Shown here one piece after another: positions 29,401 through 35,640 of a stretch of 64,000 nucleotides of DNA. The position numbers were made by a program, and so were the translations under genes. The stretch comes from Arabiibacter massiliensis. GTDB lineage: Bacteria > Actinomycetota > Coriobacteriia > Coriobacteriales > Eggerthellaceae. Positions within the stretch are counted from its first letter, which is position 1. Every line of letters begins with the position of its first letter. The notes beneath the pieces were generated by a model. That model had not been told where the DNA came from, did no database searches, and saw only the letters and a list, made by a program, of their open reading frames with translations. The DNA lies in NCBI RefSeq assembly GCF_900169505.1, contig NZ_LT827021.1:1612001-1676000 (forward strand), given 5' to 3'.

Positions 29401-31202
29401 AGCTTCACCCTGAAAATGGGGAAGTAATTAGTCTGGACGGGCAAGTAGTTGGCAACACTCTCGAAACCGCCTCCATCGATGGGGCTCTTCTCGAGAACGA
29501 CCCCCGAAGTGTAGCGCGGGATGACTTCTTGCCAGGTAGACGCACGGAAGTTGCCCGAGGTGATAACGATATCGTCTTTCGCGCCTTGCACGACGATATC
29601 GTAGGAGAACTGGCGCGAAGAATCATCCCAGCCCGAAATGGATTTCAGCTCGATGCCAACGCGCACACCCGTCGAAAGCGTGGTTTCGGCCCTTGCCCCC
29701 ACGCTAAACGCCGTAGGAACGTTGAGGGTCTCGCCGTTGATAGACAGGGCGTCCAGCCGCCAGTCGTACTCATACACCATACTCGGCGCCGAGGTCATGT
29801 TTACCGTGAACGTCACGCCATCGGAAGGCACCGGGAACGTTTGATTCGGGCTGAAACTTGCCGAATGGAAGTTTTGCAGTCCGCGATCGGCAACGCTGAA
29901 TGCCAGAGAATCGTTTTGCACGTACTCGACGTTGATGACCGCATCGCCGTCAATGCCATCAACCTGGTAGAGATAGCCGTTCGATGAGACAGGCGCTCCG
30001 TTGCAGGATACGTTTGCGTGGTAACCGTAAGCCACGTCAACGCGGAAGTTGAGCTGTTCGCCCGCATTGAGGGAAGCGGGGCCGTCGACGGAATTGCCCG
30101 CGATACCGCTCGCGCCCGATTCGCTGTAGGTTATCTGATATTTCTGAACATACGGACCATACACAAGCTGAATGGACTTGCCGTCTTCAAGGCGCATGGC
30201 AACGCCGGAATCCAGGTCACCCTCCGCCGTGTAGAACACCGAGCCGCCCATCTCGCCGGCAAACACGATAGGATTGTTGTCCACAAAGGCATTCTTGAAC
30301 GAATAGCCGTCCTTCGCCGGGACGTTATCGGCAATAACGCCGCCGGGGAGCATGCCTTGCTCCGTGCTCACCGTCTGGCCGTTCTCGTCCGTGTACACGA
30401 ACGTCACCGGAACAGAGCCCGTCGTGACAGAGCGCAACGCGGAATTGGAGGGCGCGGCGGCCACCTCGGGCGCGGCGGCCTCTGTGGCGGCGTCGGTGCT
30501 GTCGGCTTCGATCTTGGTGTCGTTGGTGATGGGGTCGGCCTTGGGGGTGTCGGTTTCAGGCTCCGGGGATTCGGATTCCTTCGCCTTGGCCTCCACCTTG
30601 ACGGTGAGCTTGCTGGTCACCTGGTCGGCGGGCACCTTGTACTCGCCGGTCTGCTCATCGGCGGTCAGCTCGGCCTCCACGCCCTCGATGACGGTTTTCA
30701 CCGCGTCGATCTCAAAGCCCTCGTCGGCGTGGACGAAGAACGCGAGCTCCTTGTTCAGGGGGAAGTTGAACGTTTCGGCAGGCAGCGCAATGTCCTGGCC
30801 CAGATACGTTATGTAGGCGTGCTCGAAGTCCAGGCCCACCACGGCCACGCCGGGTTCGGCGGGCTCGACAGGGGCAGGCTCATCGACGGCCGGCTCGTTG
30901 CTGGAAGGCGCGCTGGGCGTTTCGGTGACGGCGGGCGTCTCGGTGACGGTCGCGCTCGGCTCCTCGGTGACCGCAGGCTCCACGGGCTCGGTTTCCACAA
31001 CGGGCTCGTCGATGACTTGCGGCGTCTCTTCGGAGAGCAGCGCGGGCTCGTCGCTGGGCGCGTCGCCTTCGGCGGCGATCGCGAAGGAGGTCAGGTTCGA
31101 GAACGAGAGCACCATGACCACGGCCATGAAGACGGCCAGGGCCTTGCCCTCGAAGGTGTTCCGCGCGTCGCAGAATTTTTCCAGCATGCTCATCCGTATC
31201 AC
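20457..31202 (-). CDS. Giant repeat-containing surface protein (3,581 residues)
   Basis: Probable adhesin or cell-surface stalk. The N-terminus has a long signal peptide (KALAVFMAVVMVLSFSNLTS, cleavage near AIAAEG), then a Pro/Glu/Thr-rich segment. The middle holds Listeria-Bacteroides/InlB-type repeats (YDANGGTNAP, FLGWKLQGG; YDANHGTGAM, FTGWNTKADG) and MucBP-like units (VHYYLEGTTTPVADDKVVEN). About 17 tandem SHIRT-like units of 75-90 residues follow, each ending in a F-x-G-W and G-x-W pattern. A Thr/Pro linker and a C-terminal anchor CWVHWYLILGIIVTLVYGA with a short cytoplasmic tail close the protein. No LPXTG is seen. GTG at 31202 is taken as start (AAGGA four bases upstream); ATG at 31193 is possible. 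Confidence 0.85.
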   Translation of the reverse strand: MIRMSMLEKFCDARNTFEGKALAVFMAVVMVLSFSNLTSFAIAAEGDAPSDEPALLSEETPQVIDEPVVETEPVEPAVTEEPSATVTETPAVTETPSAPSSNEPAVDEPAPVEPAEPGVAVVGLDFEHAYITYLGQDIALPAETFNFPLNKELAFFVHADEGFEIDAVKTVIEGVEAELTADEQTGEYKVPADQVTSKLTVKVEAKAKESESPEPETDTPKADPITNDTKIEADSTDAATEAAAPEVAAAPSNSALRSVTTGSVPVTFVYTDENGQTVSTEQGMLPGGVIADNVPAKDGYSFKNAFVDNNPIVFAGEMGGSVFYTAEGDLDSGVAMRLEDGKSIQLVYGPYVQKYQITYSESGASGIAGNSVDGPASLNAGEQLNFRVDVAYGYHANVSCNGAPVSSNGYLYQVDGIDGDAVINVEYVQNDSLAFSVADRGLQNFHSASFSPNQTFPVPSDGVTFTVNMTSAPSMVYEYDWRLDALSINGETLNVPTAFSVGARAETTLSTGVRVGIELKSISGWDDSSRQFSYDIVVQGAKDDIVITSGNFRASTWQEVIPRYTSGVVLEKSPIDGGGFESVANYLPVQTNYFPIFRVKLEAGYENLQILLNGEKPSLKERDGWLYCMVPPLGSGNPLQTLDISASLIQYQVKYDANGGTNAPTDSATYDFVSNKQLMVAGAMPSKDGEVFLGWKLQGGNDTYYPGSVLNIEEVAAHASEGNELVFVAQWAKKVEPGTPIPVQVHYYYQKADGTFSSTPDRLSSVSGFANTEIVKWNGAEEAPEGYLYNENLSVASALVSADASNPTVLKLYYDIARDVSYTVHYYLEGTTTPVADDKVVENQTFGTEIQESAADIRGYQVVGESTQSITLDAYGKELTFYYVSAAADYTVRHWFQNIDNDEYSQDLPLLPDQTVEGIAGELTAAVATAPEGFTAQAVEQKTIAADGSTVVNVYYERNSYEVTYAFDRTPEGASEVPAPSYHKYGAAVDVAPGATAPGYTFAGWTTSDAAVEDGSFTMPAGNVAFTGTWTANQATVEVWFYDLNGTAYVLTEAGALSTAGAESAHAKTITSDSKSGYSEDELKQLAATAYDLTPEKDKYADYGMEVSDGAGGWEPLASLDSHVIQGGETIRYHVSPEGARTVTYRAGDQGEGADFVDGSYFKGDTVAQKSLADTGIVAKPGYSFAGWTTEDVAVEADGSFAMPGRSVVFTAQWAPNDGTAYTVEHYKVSADGSTATLVGQPLQLAATTGTTVQAEALSIPGYTYQPNFNENGMTTVASGTVAGNGSLVLKLYYTPDADALVYDANHGTGAMTPTAGVTDGDVSVAENGFTRTDFKFTGWNTKADGAGVPYAPGATYRLTAEDDVLYAQWTEQATLTYDLNGGRGIKPADQQVDKGTTITEFAAGDGLSNGGATFKGWSADPNSLEPLTELTMDESKTVYAIWVDVYEAIYLAQQYADPDNPSTVEFIRVHPEGVPSKFEVKAGDNFLGDKNDTTQRLDWMPESITTTEKGIDGASQSTTQNFYYWDRTNSEAAEKRVSVYYTTTVESGSLSDGDVSVNNASRENYSAIRQGMVTVRTHYLDAAGNVEHAQLTGNAITRYQGTSRSVTEQLYFAWQAENFVSLAVQNSSADWVLNKVVRSDGGDAVAGGSGATLSNVAGNSTVDIYLTPKYTVSYFDVTGGTEQALPELAQVGTVPVANVDGGTSLLPAGMGLISDLSAQALPTPEGYTYEASWNTAAAFDGTAVTPGDGLDLALFGEGRALSLYAKGTLNSYEVAYQWNADQAPADAVLPTGGTFDHGDAFTVDTEYTADTRVELTDEFGNVTDVYTFSGWDTGDFTVTGSRTITGTWTHTENTIPQARVTYEWDGPVPAGETLPVNDTYYTLNQDYRADIDTAYTSETVIETHDAYNNVNGRYTFSGWTDENTSGTMVEGGVVIKGTWTFESVVVAQHKVTYEWTGDVPEGDYAQTLPQPITGLVNGQDYNVDAQFTSETSIPHLDQYGNVDGHYTFGGWSQTGTQTMGDADVTITGTWTLVPQDVPAYGVTYEWTNAPDGDYEQTLPTDPNTYVKGQGYPVDATFVAGDTVDHLDQYGNVDGTWTFLGWHDAHAGVMVEGGATIEGAWSYASQDVDAHNVSYEWTGAPTGQNAPVLPIDANAYVPGQTYPVDTTFTNASTINDLDAYGNVKGVWTFGGWNDPNAGTMGDGDVVITGEWIYAATPVQKHGVAYDWGTENIPAGVTLPQDFDQYVPGQTYPVDAEYAAGTRIDAFDAYHNLNGYYTFSGWNDPGVGVMGTSDVTITGSWSFTPVEVPAYGVTYDWGDVAVEVAAVYQLPVDSGTYVRGQNYPLDATEYQPVNTYDAYGNVNGTWTFGGWNDAHGGVMVEGGVTVTGSWTYAPVDVAKRTVSYDWGTQDVPADAQLPASVSGLVKGQGYEVDGTYTNETVIETHDEFGNVNGRYTFSGWNDPAGGTVGDTDVVITGSWSYSDVAVPAHGVAYVWVNAPDGEYEQTLPVDGAQYVKGQGYAVDATYAAGYTVDHKDAYGNVDGTWTFEGWTDPNNGIMGEADVTVSGSWSYEAAEVAKHQVNYEWTGDVPGGAYAPTLPAAIRDLVKNQPYDIDTAYAPGMTVDHLDQYGNVDGTWTFQGWSDPNAGTMGEADVTVTGAWAYEEIAVPTHQVKYDWGQAAPEILAAYSLPAGVEGLVKGQPYTVDPTVYQPVNTVDQYGNVTGTYTFNGWIDPNNGTMGDADVTITGTWTYQSEDVQTYGVRYEWTGAPTGAYVQSLPTNPNAYVKGEGYPVDTTFAQGTTVESTDAYGNVNGRWTFSGWNDPGAGVMLEGGVTLTGSWAYESVAVAQHQVSYEWTGDVPAGAELPAAVDGLVKGQTYTVDAKFTSETSVPHYDQYGNVDGIYTFSGWSQTGQQAMGDADVVITGAWTLVPQDVPAYGVTYVWTNAPDGDYERALPTDSATYVKGQGYTVDTTFVAGETKVDHLDQYGNVDGTWTFQGWNDPHEGTMAEGGVTVSGSWTYESVDVVKRNVNYVWTGDVPDGAYEQALPAAISNLVKGQSYQIDTAYAPGMTVDHLDQYGNVDGIWTFQGWTDPNNGTMGDVDVTVAGAWSYAQVDVAKHAVGYDWGTRNVPAGVQLPSGIEGLVKGQTYTVDNAFAAGMTVDHTDAFGNVDGRYIFSGWSQTGQQTMGDADVTITGAWSYEPVAVAQHQVSYEWTGTVPAGAQLPASLGGLVKGQPYAADAAYYNGYQVTDATGVYTFSGWTDPNAGVMGDADVVLTGGWTYEAAEYTVVYNWTNPPATAVIPVGGTFAYGDAFTVDTQFAAGTQVSDATGTWTFGGWSTGDFTVEGNVTITGDWTFEAAEYVVRFVDYNDTELGTGTYGYGDAVNAPADPTRADEDGLRYTFAGWRAEDGTVYAGTAVPTVTGNAVYTAVYTSAAVPATPVTPPTPTTPPATPTPATPTTPTTPTPPGVIPEATPPVVADVINALEDAVTPLAGPEAAPEEQVIDDNGNPLAGYDRVNCWVHWYLILGIIVTLVYGAAVLVRRMNFTHKLKGFENDVLGIEDETADAAAPAAPFATEGKEA
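21125..25630 (-). repeat. Tandem array encoding about 17 SHIRT/InlB-like protein repeats
   Basis: Within the giant surface gene, units of about 225-270 bases recur. Each encodes V-x-Y-x-W-T-G-D-V-P near its start, an LP motif, V-K-G-Q-x-Y-x-V-D, then (D)-Q/A-Y-G-N-V-D-G-x-W/Y-T-F-x-G-W and G-x-W. Nearly identical blocks such as DHLDQYGNVDGTWTFQGW recur, showing recent duplication or conversion. The last two units lack the Y-G-N-V block. Such arrays are prone to copy-number change and assembly collapse. Confidence 0.8.
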
Positions 31203-31320
31203 CGAATCCTTTTGGCTCAGCCTATGGGGCTTTCGCCGCCCTCGCGGGGCTCCGCTTACATCACGATTCGCTCATACGTTGGTGCACATGCCGGGGTACG
31301 CGTTTTCACGTGGTAGATCC

Positions 31321-31362
31321 ACCCTGGTTTGAGACAGGGTAAAATCCAAGTATTATTTTACC
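31321..31362 (-). promoter_or_regulatory. Two overlapping hairpins upstream of the giant surface gene
   Basis: accctg/cagggt (31321-31326, 31335-31340) and ggtaaaat/attttacc (31338-31345, 31355-31362) share three bases and cannot form fully together. They lie 120-160 bases upstream of the start and could be operators or alternative leader structures. No function can be assigned. Confidence 0.35.
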
Positions 31363-31555
31363 ATATGAGCGGCTTTTTCGGAGGCCTTTTAAGCTTGCCG
31401 AACAGCCCTTTTATGCAGGCTCTTCCATAATTGCTGTCCAGACGCCCGCAAATGTGGAGAAGGGCGGAAAATCTTCTCCTCCCCTCATCTGAAAGTTGAG
31501 GCCTGCGGGCCGCTCGACCCGTTTCAACCGTACATTTGCCGGCTGGCGCCGCGGG

Positions 31556-31600
31556 AGATCCTTCGACTCCGGCGGCTACGCCGCCTCCGCTCAGGATGAC
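31556..31600. repeat. Family A repeat copy
   Basis: Reads agatccttcgactccggcgg, with inner arms ggcggc-tac-gccgcc, and ends ctcaggatgac. It lies 35 bases before the adapter-like sequence. Confidence 0.8.
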
Positions 31601-31634
31601 AAGGAGGGGGGGCGGCCGTCGCAGAACGACGGGG

Positions 31635-31667
31635 GCGTCGGAGGCGTCGGATGTGTATAAGAGACGG
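31635..31667 (+). other. Nextera/Tn5 transposon-adapter-like sequence, probable assembly artefact
   Basis: 31649-31667 matches the 19-base Tn5 mosaic end at 17 of 19 positions (GATGTGTATAAGAGAC is exact), and the full 33-base Nextera read-1 adapter matches at 28 of 33. Translation of this stretch gives MCIRD- and VYKR-like peptides that are well-known adapter artefacts. The sequence around it should not be trusted. Confidence 0.85.
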
Positions 31668-31768
31668 CGGGAGGACGTGCGGGGGGCTTTGCGGGGGACG
31701 CGGTATAATGAGGAGCCAGCATCGGCCGCCGCATGCGGGGACCGCCCGACCGACCGAAGGATCCGCCC

Positions 31769-32758
31769 GTGAAACGCCTTGGCGCGCGCAGATATCGCCT
31801 GGCGACGGCGACGCGCCGCGCCTCTGTCGTCGCGCTCGCGTTCGCGCTCGCGCTCACGTCGCTCGCGGGCTGCGCGGGAGCCGGCGGCGGCACGGCGGCA
31901 GGAGAAACCCGCCCCGGAGCCGCGAACGACGAGGGCACCACGAGCGGTCCCACCTTCGAGCGCCCGCCCCTGGCCGCCTCCGAGCTCGACGCCGACGCCG
32001 CCACCGCCGACCACGACAGCCTCATCGACGTCTCGCACGCCGCGCAGGGCTACGTGGCCGCCTCCGCGCAAAACGAGAACCGCATGAAGCTCCTGGTTTC
32101 CAAGGACGGCCAGCAGTACAACTACGACCTGCCCGGCGACGGCACGCCCCTGGCGGCCCCCCTCAACATGGGCGACGGCGCCTACGAGGTGAGCGTCATG
32201 CAGAACACCAGCGGAAACAGCTACGTGGCCGTGAACAGCGTGACGGTGGACGTCGCCATGGACAGCGAGTTCGAGCCCTTCCTGCGCCCCAACGTGTTCT
32301 GCGACTACGACGAGGACAGCGCCTGTGTGGCCAAGGCCGACGAGCTGGCCGCCGGCGCCCAGAACCAGGGCGATGTCCTGCGCGCCATCTACGACTGGAT
32401 AACCGCCAACATCTCCTACGACACGGCCAAGGCCCAGCAGCTGGCCGACGCCACCGGCTACGTGCCCGACCCCGACGCCACGCTCTTTGCCGGCACGGGG
32501 GTCTGCTTCGATTACGTGAGCCTGGGGGCCGCCATGCTGCGCAGCCAGGGCATTCCGACGAAAATCATAACCGGTTACGTTTCCCCCGATGAGGTTTACC
32601 ACGCCTGGAATTTAGTATATCTTGATGGAAGCTGGAAGAGCGTGCAGGTGGACGTCGAGGCGAACACGTGGACGCGCATCGACCTCACGTTCGCCGCCGG
32701 CGGCGCGACGCAGTACGTGGGTGACGCGAAGGAGTACACCGATCGCTTCACCTACTGA
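31769..32758 (+). CDS. Transglutaminase-like lipoprotein
   Basis: Predicted lipoprotein of 329 residues with signal ALAFALALTSLAGC (lipobox LAGC). Its C-terminal half is a transglutaminase-like cysteine-protease fold: GTGVCFDYVSLGAAMLRSQG holds the catalytic Cys, YHAWNLVYLDGSWKSVQVD supplies His and Asp. Such domains act as peptidases or cross-linkers on cell-envelope proteins. GTG at 31769 is chosen because GAAGG lies eight bases upstream and the signal starts here; an ATG at 31733 would add a non-signal extension. TATAAT at 31704 is a likely -10. It precedes the pilus-like operon by 61 bases. Upstream sequence is affected by the adapter-like tract. Confidence 0.82.
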   Translation: MKRLGARRYRLATATRRASVVALAFALALTSLAGCAGAGGGTAAGETRPGAANDEGTTSGPTFERPPLAASELDADAATADHDSLIDVSHAAQGYVAASAQNENRMKLLVSKDGQQYNYDLPGDGTPLAAPLNMGDGAYEVSVMQNTSGNSYVAVNSVTVDVAMDSEFEPFLRPNVFCDYDEDSACVAKADELAAGAQNQGDVLRAIYDWITANISYDTAKAQQLADATGYVPDPDATLFAGTGVCFDYVSLGAAMLRSQGIPTKIITGYVSPDEVYHAWNLVYLDGSWKSVQVDVEANTWTRIDLTFAAGGATQYVGDAKEYTDRFTY

Positions 32759-32819
32759 CGCGCGCGGCTGCGGGCAGGCGGGACCGAGGGTGCTTTGACG
32801 ACAAGGAGCGAGTGAGATT

Positions 32820-33872
32820 ATGGCCGAAACCGTGCTTGAGAGCAGCGCCGTGAGCGCGTTCTGCGAAAGCGCCGCCATCATGCTGGCCGCCGGCATCCAA
32901 ACCGACGAAGCGGTGAGCCTGCTGGGCGACAACATGGCGGGCGGCCCGTTCAAGCGCGCCTGCGACGCGGTGTACGCCCGGCTCATCGGCGGCGACTCGC
33001 TCGCCGTGGCGATGGAGCGCTCGGGCGCCTTCCCCCGCCATGTGGTGGACATGGTGGGCGTGGGCGAGGTGTCGGGCCGCTTGGAGCCCACGCTGCGCAC
33101 GCTGGCCGTGTACTACGACGAGGAGGGGCGCCTGTTCTCGAAGATGCGCTCGAGCGTGGTCTACCCGGCGGCGCTCCTGTGCGTGATGTCGGTGATCCTG
33201 GCGTTCACCGTGGCCGTCATCCTGCCGGTGTTCGTGGACGTGTACGAGAGCCTGGCGGGCGGCCTCGTGGCCGGATCGTTCAACGCGGTGAGCGCGGCCA
33301 TCGGCATAGGCTGGGCGGCGCTCGCCATCACGCTCGCGTGCACCGTGGCCGTGCTGGCGGCGGCCGTGGCCATGCGCAGCGAAGGCGGGCGGCGCGGCCT
33401 CATGTCGCTTGCCGAGAAGCTGCCCTTCACGCGCAGCACCATGTACCAGCTGGCCTTGAGTCGCTTCACGTCGGCGCTCGCCACCTACGTGGCCTCGGGA
33501 ATCGATACCGACACGGCCATGAAGGAGGCCGTGGCCATGGTGGACCACCGCGCGCTGCGCGCCAAGCTGGAGGCCGCGCGCGGCACCATGCTCGATGTGG
33601 CCGCGCCGAAGAGCCTGGCCCAGGCCATCTCCGAGGGCGATGTGTTCGAGCCCGTGTACGCGCGCATGCTCACCATCGGCGCGCGCTCCGGCAGCACCGA
33701 GGACGTGCTGGGGCGCCTCTCGCTCACGTTCTTCGACGACGCCATCGTGCGGATGGACCGCCTGGTGGACGGCGTGGAGCCGGTGCTGGCGGCGTTCCTC
33801 ACCGTGGCCGTGGGCGCCACGCTGGTGTCGGTCATGCTGCCGCTCATCGGCATCATGGGATCGATAGGCTAG
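32820..33872 (+). CDS. Type II secretion F / PilC-family inner-membrane protein
   Basis: Platform protein of type IV pilus or type II secretion machines. The 350 residues show the duplicated T2SSF domain: repeat 1 with FCESAAIMLAAGIQTDEAVS and VDMVGVGEVSGRLEPTLRTL, repeat 2 with FTSALATYVASGIDTDTAMK and MLTIGARSGSTEDVLGRLSL. There are three membrane helices (about 118-140, 160-185, 320-345). It is slightly shorter than PilC (about 400). It is the first gene of a tightly packed operon ending in a PilT-like ATPase. Confidence 0.88.
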   Translation: MAETVLESSAVSAFCESAAIMLAAGIQTDEAVSLLGDNMAGGPFKRACDAVYARLIGGDSLAVAMERSGAFPRHVVDMVGVGEVSGRLEPTLRTLAVYYDEEGRLFSKMRSSVVYPAALLCVMSVILAFTVAVILPVFVDVYESLAGGLVAGSFNAVSAAIGIGWAALAITLACTVAVLAAAVAMRSEGGRRGLMSLAEKLPFTRSTMYQLALSRFTSALATYVASGIDTDTAMKEAVAMVDHRALRAKLEAARGTMLDVAAPKSLAQAISEGDVFEPVYARMLTIGARSGSTEDVLGRLSLTFFDDAIVRMDRLVDGVEPVLAAFLTVAVGATLVSVMLPLIGIMGSIG

Positions 33873-33882
33873 GAGGACGGCC

Positions 33883-34209
33883 GTGTACCGCGAGCGAACG
33901 GCACAGCAGCGCAAACGCCGCCGGAACGTCCGGTGGGCGGCGCTCGCGCTCGTGCTGGCGCTGGCCGTGGGCGGATGGTTCGCGGCGGGCGCCATCGGCC
34001 AGAACCTGCGCGAGCAGGGAGCGGCCTCCGTGCGCGACGCCATCCTGGACAGCGCGAAGCAGTGCTGCGCCATCGAGGGCGCCTACCCCGCCTCGCTCGA
34101 GCACCTCGAGCAGGGCTACGGGCTGCGCGTGAACCGCAGCGACTACGTGATCACCTACGAGGTGTTCGCCGACAACGTGATGCCGAGCGTGGTGGTGGTG
34201 CCGCGATGA
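33883..34209 (+). CDS. Small pilin-operon membrane protein (108 residues)
   Basis: No named family recognised. A basic N-terminus (RTAQQRKRRRNVRW) precedes one membrane helix AALALVLALAVGGWFAAGAI, then an exported domain with CCAIEGAYPASLEHLEQGYG. The last motif is typical of type IV pilin-like and competence proteins (an AYPxSLxxL pattern). The GTG start is preceded by AGGAGG. Its stop overlaps the next start as ATGA. Likely a pseudopilin-like or assembly component. Confidence 0.65.
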   Translation: MYRERTAQQRKRRRNVRWAALALVLALAVGGWFAAGAIGQNLREQGAASVRDAILDSAKQCCAIEGAYPASLEHLEQGYGLRVNRSDYVITYEVFADNVMPSVVVVPR

Positions 34210-34736
34210 CGGACGAGCAGAGCGAGGACGCGGTTATGGAGGCATTGACCAGCAGGGGCATCGCGCGGCGCGCCGAGGGCGGGCAGGGCTTCGGCCGCCT
34301 GTTCACGGTGCTTCTGTTCGCGCTGTTCGTGGTTGCGCTGCTCATCGCCATCATGGCGGGCACCGGCCTGTACCGCGCGCTCGTGGACGTGCGCGACGCG
34401 GCCGACTCCTCGCGCCTGGCCACCGGCCTCATCGCCAACAGCGTGCGCGCGGCCGACGCCGTGGACGCGGTGGGCGCGGGACAGGGCCCCGAGGGCCGCT
34501 CGCTCGTGCTCACCGAGCGGCTGGACAGCGGCACGTTCGAAACCCGCATCTACGCCTACCAGGGCTTCATCGTGGAGGAGTACGCGCTCGACGACGCGCC
34601 CTACACGCCCGAGAAGGCCACGCGCATCGTGGCGTCCGAGCGCTTCGCGTTCTCCTACGAGAACGGCCTGCTGGTCGTGCAGACCGACGACGGCGACGCC
34701 AGCATCGCGCTGCGCAGCGTGAAGGGAGGTGCCTGA
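34206..34736 (+). CDS. DUF4860-like pilus-operon protein
   Basis: The 176-residue product has a cytoplasmic N-terminus of about 35 residues, one membrane helix (LFTVLLFALFVVALLIAIMA), then an exported domain: GLIANSVRAADAVDAVGAG, SLVLTERLDSGTFETRIYAY and a C-terminal beta-rich part. This resembles DUF4860 proteins found in coriobacterial pilus-like operons (family recalled, not checked). Start overlaps the previous stop by four bases, so translation is coupled. Confidence 0.6.
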   Translation: MTDEQSEDAVMEALTSRGIARRAEGGQGFGRLFTVLLFALFVVALLIAIMAGTGLYRALVDVRDAADSSRLATGLIANSVRAADAVDAVGAGQGPEGRSLVLTERLDSGTFETRIYAYQGFIVEEYALDDAPYTPEKATRIVASERFAFSYENGLLVVQTDDGDASIALRSVKGGA

Positions 34737-34737
34737 C

Positions 34738-35166
34738 ATGGCGAAGCCCCGCGAATCGCTGCTGGCCGCGCGCCGGCGGGCCGACACCGCCTGGCACGGC
34801 ACCGCCTTCGTGGTGGAGGCGCTCGTGCTGCTGCTGTTCCTGGCGTTCGCGCTGGCGATGTTCATGCAGCTGTTCGGCGCCGCCCACGCCCGCGGCGTGG
34901 AGGAGCGCGCGCTCACGCAGGCCGTGCTTCTGGCCACCAACAGCGCCGAGGAGTTCGCGGCCGCGCCCGCCGAGGGCGCGCAGACCGCCGAGGGCGAAGA
35001 CGGCCTTGTGGTGGAGCGCGAGGTCACGGGCGAGAAGATGGCGGGCGGCACGCTGTACGAGGCCATCATCACCGTGCGGCGGGACGGCGACGAGGTGTAC
35101 CGGCTGGAGACGTCGCGCTACGCGAGCGACGGAGCGGCCCGGACGCGAGGGGGCGATGCGGCATGA
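34738..35166 (+). CDS. Pilin-like membrane protein (142 residues)
   Basis: The N-terminal region WHGTAFVVEALVLLLFLAFA resembles a type IV prepilin: a short basic leader, a glycine, then a hydrophobic helix with an early glutamate. The helix AFALAMFMQLFGAAHARGVEE continues into an exported domain of about 85 residues. GGAGG lies eight bases upstream of the ATG at 34738. The glutamate is at +6 rather than +5 from the glycine, so processing by a prepilin peptidase is uncertain. No peptidase gene is in the window. Confidence 0.6.
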   Translation: MAKPRESLLAARRRADTAWHGTAFVVEALVLLLFLAFALAMFMQLFGAAHARGVEERALTQAVLLATNSAEEFAAAPAEGAQTAEGEDGLVVEREVTGEKMAGGTLYEAIITVRRDGDEVYRLETSRYASDGAARTRGGDAA

Positions 35167-35630
35167 CCGCGAGCGGAAGAGGGTCGGTGCGCATCGGGCC
35201 CATCAGCCTGTTCGCCCTCGTCATCATCCTGTGCCTGGCCGTGATGGCCGTGCTCGCGGTGACGACGGCGCAGGCCACCTACGCGGCGGCTGAGCGCCAG
35301 GCGTCGTTCACCGCCGACACCTACGCCAACGAGCGCGCGGCGCAGGAGCTCGCGTCCGAGGTGGACGCGACGCTCGCCGGCGTGCGCGCGAAGGGCGGCG
35401 GCCTGGACGACGCGCTCTCGGCCCTGAAAGGCGCGCTCCCCGCGGGCGCGTCCCTCGACGGGCGGACCGTGAGCGCGCATTTCACGACGGAAAGCGGTCG
35501 TTCGCTCGACATCGAGCTGGAGATACAGGCGGACGCGACGTACAAGGTAACCGCATGGAAGGCGACCACGCTGTGGACGGACGACGGCGCGGGAGAGACG
35601 CTGTGGTCGGGCGCAGCGCAAACACGATAG
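35163..35630 (+). CDS. Small membrane-anchored protein of the pilus-like operon (155 residues)
   Basis: Begins MTASGRGSVRIGPISLFALV, continues with a single helix (IILCLAVMAVLAVTTAQATY) and an exported alpha-beta domain with TYANERAAQELASEVDATLA. No conserved domain recognised. The ATG overlaps the previous stop as ATGA. Position between a pilin-like gene and the ATPase suggests a minor pilin or assembly role. Confidence 0.6.
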   Translation: MTASGRGSVRIGPISLFALVIILCLAVMAVLAVTTAQATYAAAERQASFTADTYANERAAQELASEVDATLAGVRAKGGGLDDALSALKGALPAGASLDGRTVSAHFTTESGRSLDIELEIQADATYKVTAWKATTLWTDDGAGETLWSGAAQTR

Positions 35631-35640
35631 GAGCCATGAG

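Larger units (their letters stand above)
31203..31768. other. Spacer between the divergent surface protein and lipoprotein genes
   Basis: No gene is seen. It contains two overlapping hairpins at 31321-31362, a family A repeat at 31556, an adapter-like stretch at 31635 and a TATAAT at 31704 that probably drives the lipoprotein gene. No good -35 precedes that box; the adapter-like tract lies just upstream. Confidence 0.6.

Noticed and set aside
20457..31202. LPXTG sortase anchor in the giant surface protein
   Set aside because: No LPXTG-like motif precedes the C-terminal helix; anchoring looks membrane-based.
31295..31310. Third parS-like match (ttttcacgtgg)
   Set aside because: Only about 11 of 16 bases match and the right half is not palindromic.
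31651..32592. Plus-strand frame starting MCIRDGG
   Set aside because: Its start is the adapter-like sequence and it then overlaps the lipoprotein gene out of frame.
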